NCBI GenBank assembly: GCA_014529385.2 | Contig: CM043956.1 | Location: 91,652,721 to 91,716,720 of the forward strand | Length of the DNA stretch: 64,000 nucleotides | Direction of reading: 5' to 3' | Source of the DNA: Adiantum capillus-veneris | Lineage: Eukaryota; Streptophyta; Polypodiopsida; Polypodiales; Pteridaceae | Part shown: one piece after another, positions 59,076 to 64,000 of the stretch | Layout of the letters: every line of letters begins with the position of its first letter | How positions within the stretch are numbered: the first letter of the stretch is position 1 | The notes under the pieces: model-generated | Databases searched by the model: none | Seen by the model: the letters and a program-made list of their open reading frames with translations, nothing else | Told to the model about the DNA's origin: nothing | Program-made: the position numbers and the translations under genes

Positions 59076-59980
59076 TGCTAAGTATGGAGCCTGCTTTACC
59101 CCCTGTAATTTTATGTATTAAAAATGCACATTTGTAAGGTCCCTATTATGAGGAAAAGCCATTGTGCATGAAGAAAAATCACTTTCCGAAAACCAAAATT
59201 TTCATGACCACTGAAATATTCCTTTTTTCGGAATATTATGACCGGACGGTGGCCAAAAAGTGGTCCGAAAACGGTCGATCGGTTGGCCGGTGGCCGATGG
59301 TCAATGGCCTGTGTCCAAATTCAATGGTCGATGGCTGATTTCAAGATGGACTTGTCTTCTCAAGGGCGGAAACACATGCGTGCATTGGAGAGTCCAAGTA
59401 GGACTTGTCAACACAAGGGCGGCTATACACAGCTGCCTCTCATGAAAGAGGGCAAAAAAGGCCGGTGGTTGGCTGGTGGTCGGAAGTCAATGGCTGGTGG
59501 GTGGTGGCCAAATTCAATGGCCGTTGGCTGATTTCAAGACGGACTTGTCTTTCAAGGACGGGCAGACATGGGCACGTTGGAGAGTTCAAGTCGGACTTGT
59601 CAACACAAGGATGGAGACACACGGTTGCCTCTCATGAGAGAGGGTAGCCCTTTTGGCCTATAAAAGGAGGCCTCTTCTACACACAAAAAGGGATTGTAAA
59701 GCATTGTGGTGCATTGTGAAGTTGATGTGAGGTGGTGAGAGTGAAGCAAGGCGGGAGCTCCAAAAGGGTATAATCCCTTTTTAATCTACTTCTTGTTTTG
59801 AAGTACTAAAGCCATTGAGTGGCTGCTTTCCTGTGGACATAGCCCACATTGGGTGAACCACGTATATCATGTGCTCTCTCTCTCTCTACTCTACTCTACA
59901 ATCTCTCATGTGTGAAAATTATCTCTCTCCATCAAGTAAACTACTCAATTATCTACTTAGCTACGTAATATTTCCTAACA
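59076..59980 (+). repeat. 3' LTR of copia copy 2, with internal duplication
   Basis: Starts TGCTAAGTATGG immediately after the polypurine tract and ends tttcctaaca. Compared with 54462-55150 it is complete at its start. It contains about 190 bp twice in tandem (about 59265-59455 and 59456-59640), including ggccg/aatggtggctgatttcaaga-type phrases. One TATA box (tataaaag, 59659-59666) follows the second unit. Confidence 0.93.
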
Positions 59981-59984
59981 AATT

Positions 59985-62060
59985 GTTAGCCTTTGTATGC
60001 CATAAATGCGATAGTATAGACAACTGAAGAGAGGTAAGTCGGTGTTGAGGCCAAGATAACAAGGGCAAATAGAATTAAACATATGCCATCATGATGCTTT
60101 GTACAATTCGGAGTCTGACATGTAGTGGCCAAGTAGACAATTTCCAATATTGGAGTTTGATATTGAGGCGATGCATAACCCATACAATCTGGTGAGTGCT
60201 AGTAACATGCTAGCCAATAGGATATCCCAAATGTTGGGTAATTTCATGCAAAGGCACAATCTTTCCAGGCCACAAAATCTGATGCCAAGCATGTGCATGA
60301 AGAGGGAAGAGATTATACTTGTAGAAGTTTAAGACCAACAGCAAGACTACACAAGTCCAATACATGCATAATTTTGCACATATCATCGAGTATTCTTGCG
60401 TATGAAAAAGGAGTCATCCACATAGGCCTACCCAATGAAAATTCAACCAGAAAGCAAATGTAATCCATGAAGGCGGCCTTGGGAGATCAAGTGATCCAAG
60501 TGTAAAAGTAGAGGGTGGATAGTAATGGAAAATAACAAAGCACTAAGCAGGCAGCCTTGTTGATGTGTACATCCATGAGACTAAGAATCGGTCACTCCAC
60601 CTACAAGGATTCTTGAGGTCCTACTATGAGCGTATAAAAAAATACCCCAAGATGTGCTAACTTTGAGCCAACCCAAGACACCGCATGACATCTGCATTGT
60701 AATCCCAGTGGACAGTGTCCAAAGCCTTATTTATGTCAACTTGCATCACAAGCACATCCTCTTGTGTATACTTAGCAAATTCCATACTCATTAGGATATT
60801 GGTCCATTATTTAGTGACAAGGGATAAATCTGTACTACACCTGATGAAGAACTGTGAAAAGATCATCTTTGATGCGAAGTACTATCATCTTGGCCAAAAT
60901 CTTATAAATGACAGGCGTAAGGGTAATAGGTCACCAATGGAAAAATTACTTGCATAGTTTGCGTTTAGGTAGCAATACAAGAAGAACCTCTTTCCAAGAT
61001 CCCGACAAATGTTGTGTGTCCCATGCGGGATTCATCATGAGTTTTGCATTTATCAATTTTGCTTTGATCATTCTAACGTAGGCACACACAAGCTTGACAA
61101 AGAGCGGCCTCTTGTGAAGCCAATAAGGGTCTTGAGTCAGCCAACTCTTGTAGACTTTGACAAACCAGCTTTGCATCATGAACATCCCCACGCAATTGGT
61201 GCATGTATTACTTACCATAATCCCGGATAAAGAATTAGATATGTATGAAAAAATGATACCATGCAGTATCTGGATCATAATGTATTTGATCACAGAGTGG
61301 AGGAATGACCTCATTAACCATACCTTGAAAGCGGTCATGAGAAAGATAAGCATTATTCTTATGCAGAAGATGCTTCCAAGGAAGAGGCTGATCACACGCT
61401 GGTGGGCCAAATTGTGAGGTCAAAATAATTGGAGCATGATTAGATAACATCAATGTATGATTGATTCTCATCTCATAGACAAAGTCATCATACTGCTGCA
61501 AACTCATTAAATACCAGCGGTCCAATCATGCACGATTAGAAGTGCAACATATATTGGAAAGTGAAGCCGGAGCATCAAGATGTAGACATGTCCACAGATC
61601 TTGCATGTACATAGAAACATTAAGATTATACCAAGCTTGCCTCTCAGCTCATAGCATGAGAATGGCCAATACTATTATCAAAGATATTCGGTGCATTATT
61701 GTAATATCATGCCACAAAACAGACATGTGCCAAGATGTCGTATGTGCATAAACACCACCCACCTCATACACTTGATCATGCAGCATAAATTGTGTAACCA
61801 TCCATCGACCATTGGGATCATTGTAAGAAAGAACAGGTTGTAGTTCACGATGAACTAGCATCAAAACACTCCAAAAACCAGCCAAGCCAGCATAAGCTAT
61901 CCAATAACCTGCAAAATAAGAGCATTGTCTGGAAAATTCATGTTGATTATGTTCATATAAAACCACTACATCTACCTTGCATGTATGTACAATGTGCCAG
62001 GTTAACCTCCACTTGTCGGGGTTGCACAACCCTCACACATTTAATGAGATAATGCTATTC
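59985..62060 (-). pseudogene. LINE family 2 ORF2 (endonuclease + RT) remnant
   Basis: On the minus strand the N-terminal frame (62029-61649) reads an APE-type endonuclease: GLCNPDKWRLTW, VVVLYEHNQHEF, SYNDPNGRW and VGGVYAH. An SNHAPIILTS motif follows near 61430-61460. Then come RT motif 0-1 (SWKEVLLVLLPK, about 60955-60995, then PITL.PVIYKILAKMIV), motif A (QVDINKALDTVHWDY, 60690-60740), motif B (QQGCLLSALLFSI, 60530-60570) and motif C (AYVDDSFFI, about 60405-60428). It ends beside the copia 3' LTR with no poly(A) tail visible. It is distinct from LINE family 1, whose motif C is FADD. Stops and frame changes are frequent. Confidence 0.87.
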
Positions 62061-63230
62061 ATCACACCATATGTACAAAGGGCAAAGAAAGTAGCAGCTA
62101 GGTCAACATGCCCATGGATATGTCTTCATCCATTCTGTACAAAAGGAAATTTACTGGCGGACTTGGCCTAGGAGGTGGGTCCAAACCAGAAGCTTCACCT
62201 CTGACCACATCCTTATAAGAACAAACTACTTTATTCCATGCTTCTGCCAAAGATTTATTACCATTACAAGTGATTTTACGTTGACCCACAATCTTTGGCT
62301 GTGACACATAATTACGAGAAGAAGCCAGAGTTCTAAGCTTAATAGGTTTCTTAGGGACCATCCATGCATCTGTATTTATAGCTTTTCCTTTATATTTCTC
62401 TTTTGATATATTGGCGATAGCCGTAGATTGCTTCCCCTTCTCGATTTATGCTCAGACAGAAATTTTGCAAGCGGGATGGATTGTGAGGTTGGAACAGCTA
62501 AAGGCTGTAAATTTGGCTCAGGGCATTTGGACTACATATGCCCAAACTTACCACATTAAATGCATGAATTGGAAAATTCACCCCATTTTAGTTTGAAAGG
62601 TCGTTTGCCTTCCAAAGGAACCCTTGAAACATAAATATCAGTAGGCATGGAAATATCTGTATACCATAAGATGTAGAATTAATTTTTATTTGCATATAAT
62701 TTGGGGGACAAATTTCCAAGTTGTGAGGTTAACAACGGGAGAAAATGGTGCCATGTTCGAGGAAAATCCTCCACCTCAACCCACATTGGACATTTATGAT
62801 GAATCAAACTCTGATAATCTTTGGTAAGGGCCCAAGGAAAAACATGAGTCTGGGTATTGAAAAACAAAGGGGACATCTCATGAAGTGTATCCCTGTCTTC
62901 AGAGTCGATCAACCAAACTTCATAGAATCCACACGCTTCAAAGTAAACACCTCTCGATGCTTCACATTTAAGAAGAAAATCCACCCACTATCCCACATCT
63001 TGAGTAGTAGGCATCTTCACGGGAAAGAAGAGGATCATTGCATTAAGAGCATAATGAGCGACATGATCCATAAGCTCTTGCACGGGAATAATCACTTCTT
63101 ATTAGGAGTTTGACCATCCCAGGCTTTGCAAGCATAGTCAAAATCCTCACTCAAACATTCTTTGATGATAGACGTCTCCATCTCTTTCCGACACTTTTAA
63201 ATGTAGATGTCTGTTGTCATGAGGAGGATC
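62061..63230 (-). pseudogene. LINE family 2 ORF1 remnant (DUF4283-like + zinc knuckle)
   Basis: The minus-strand translation gives ALNAMILFFPVKMPTTQDV near 63010-63070, then GFYEVWLIDSEDRDTL and CPMWVEVEDFPRTWH (62760-62800). This is the layout of the DUF4283-type domain of plant LINE ORF1. A zinc knuckle (CGKFGHM..KCP, 62515-62560) and a basic Pro-rich tail follow. It lies directly upstream of ORF2 in the same orientation, as in intact plant LINEs. Several stops interrupt it. Confidence 0.75.
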
Positions 63231-63598
63231 AAATCAAAAGGATTTGCTGCTTGCACCCTGAAAACAAAGATTGAGTCATTTTTGTACGACTCCTTGCCTA
63301 GTCATCTAAAGCTAATTGTCTTTTGAACACCATTTTCCTGTGTGTATATGTATTCAATTCAATATTGCAACACACACGTCCTAAACACAAGGCCCTCCCA
63401 AGCACGACGTTGTCTTTAGATTATTCATGTCTATAGGCTTTTATTGACCCAATGTCTATAATTCTTTGTCGGGTTGACAGGTGTTAGGTGGTCTCTCCTT
63501 GACTATAGACTAGGTTCTTGCTCACGACTATTGTAGTCTTTTGGCCCGGTTTTAGGTTGCATGCTAATCCAAATTTACTCACCGATGCTTAATAACTT

Positions 63599-64000
63599 GA
63601 TTCTTGTGATTTCAGGTACATGCTACTATCAAATGACTGGTCTTATGTGATTTTTTCATGAGCGTGTGCATAATCATGAATACCTCATTTGAAGACTATG
63701 AGGGACAAACATACTTTTTTCTACTAGCTGTCAAAACCTTAAAACTCCTACTAGAATACATTCTTCCTTGAAGACACTATCATGTGTTGTGTGGAAAAAA
63801 CCTGCTTTACTTTCTTCATTAGCATTTACATGGGGTACATCTCTGCTAAACTTCATACTTGACTATTTTACTCTCATCAACCTGATGAGGTAGAAGGCCT
63901 ATACTCAATGGGCCTACTGCCTTAACATTGAGTATGGTGCCTGGGTATGATTCTTGTGATTTCGGGTACATGCTACTATCAAAATGATTGGTCTTATGTG
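63599..64000. repeat. Direct repeat, about 50 bp, 350 bp apart
   Basis: ttcttgtgatttc(a/g)ggtaca and tgctactatcaaa(a)tgaNtggtcttatgtg occur at 63601-63649 and again at 63951-64000, where the window ends. The second copy may continue outside. The rest of 63231-64000 holds no recognisable gene. Confidence 0.8.

Overview
This window is nuclear DNA of a land plant. It has one recognisable host gene at the left end, followed by about 58 kb of transposable elements, simple repeats and decayed gene fragments. The host gene is a PIF-like (phytochrome-interacting factor) bHLH gene with canonical GT-AG introns, including the paired 66-bp bHLH exons known from plant PIFs. The sparse genes, four or more retroelement classes, a Helitron/Helentron-type Rep remnant and abundant GA/CT, GT/CA and poly-G/C tracts suggest a large, repeat-rich genome. 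A fern, lycophyte or bryophyte is possible, but that is inference at low confidence.

Layout. 43-5416 (+): PIF-like gene in six exons, probably lacking its first exon(s) at the window edge; intron 1 carries a 180-bp-offset tandem duplication, and the long last intron carries a foldback and a 63-bp tandem repeat. 5417-15516: intergenic DNA with a tRNA-derived SINE candidate, a minus-strand Ty1/copia fragment, two fragments of one L1-like LINE family and many microsatellites. 15517-18622: a small non-autonomous LTR element whose only coding remnant is a highly acidic ORF. 20764-31191 (+): a chromodomain-bearing Ty3/gypsy element with TTTAT target duplications, near-identical LTRs, a tRNA-iMet-type primer site and a pol broken by one stop and three frameshifts; its 5' LTR hosts an apparent nested solo LTR with CTAT target duplication. 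34847-36448 (-): a decayed gene with a SWIM zinc finger. 38565-40720: Helentron-like Rep remnants in both orientations, followed by a protein-kinase fragment. 43144-45250 (-) and 48104-50423 (+): two longer copies of the first LINE family. 51632-59980 (+): a composite Ty1/copia locus (deleted copy, shared LTR, second copy, 3' LTR). 59985-63230 (-): a second LINE family with ORF1, endonuclease and RT remnants.

Only the PIF-like gene looks capable of function. The mobile elements are all damaged, but they preserve insertion hallmarks (target duplications, primer sites, poly(A) tails) that allow partial relative dating: the gypsy element is young, its nested solo LTR is younger, and the LINE and copia loci are older. 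No operon, CRISPR array, rRNA or intact tRNA gene was seen. All calls were made by reading the sequence, without database searches; exon boundaries are predicted from splice dinucleotides and phase.
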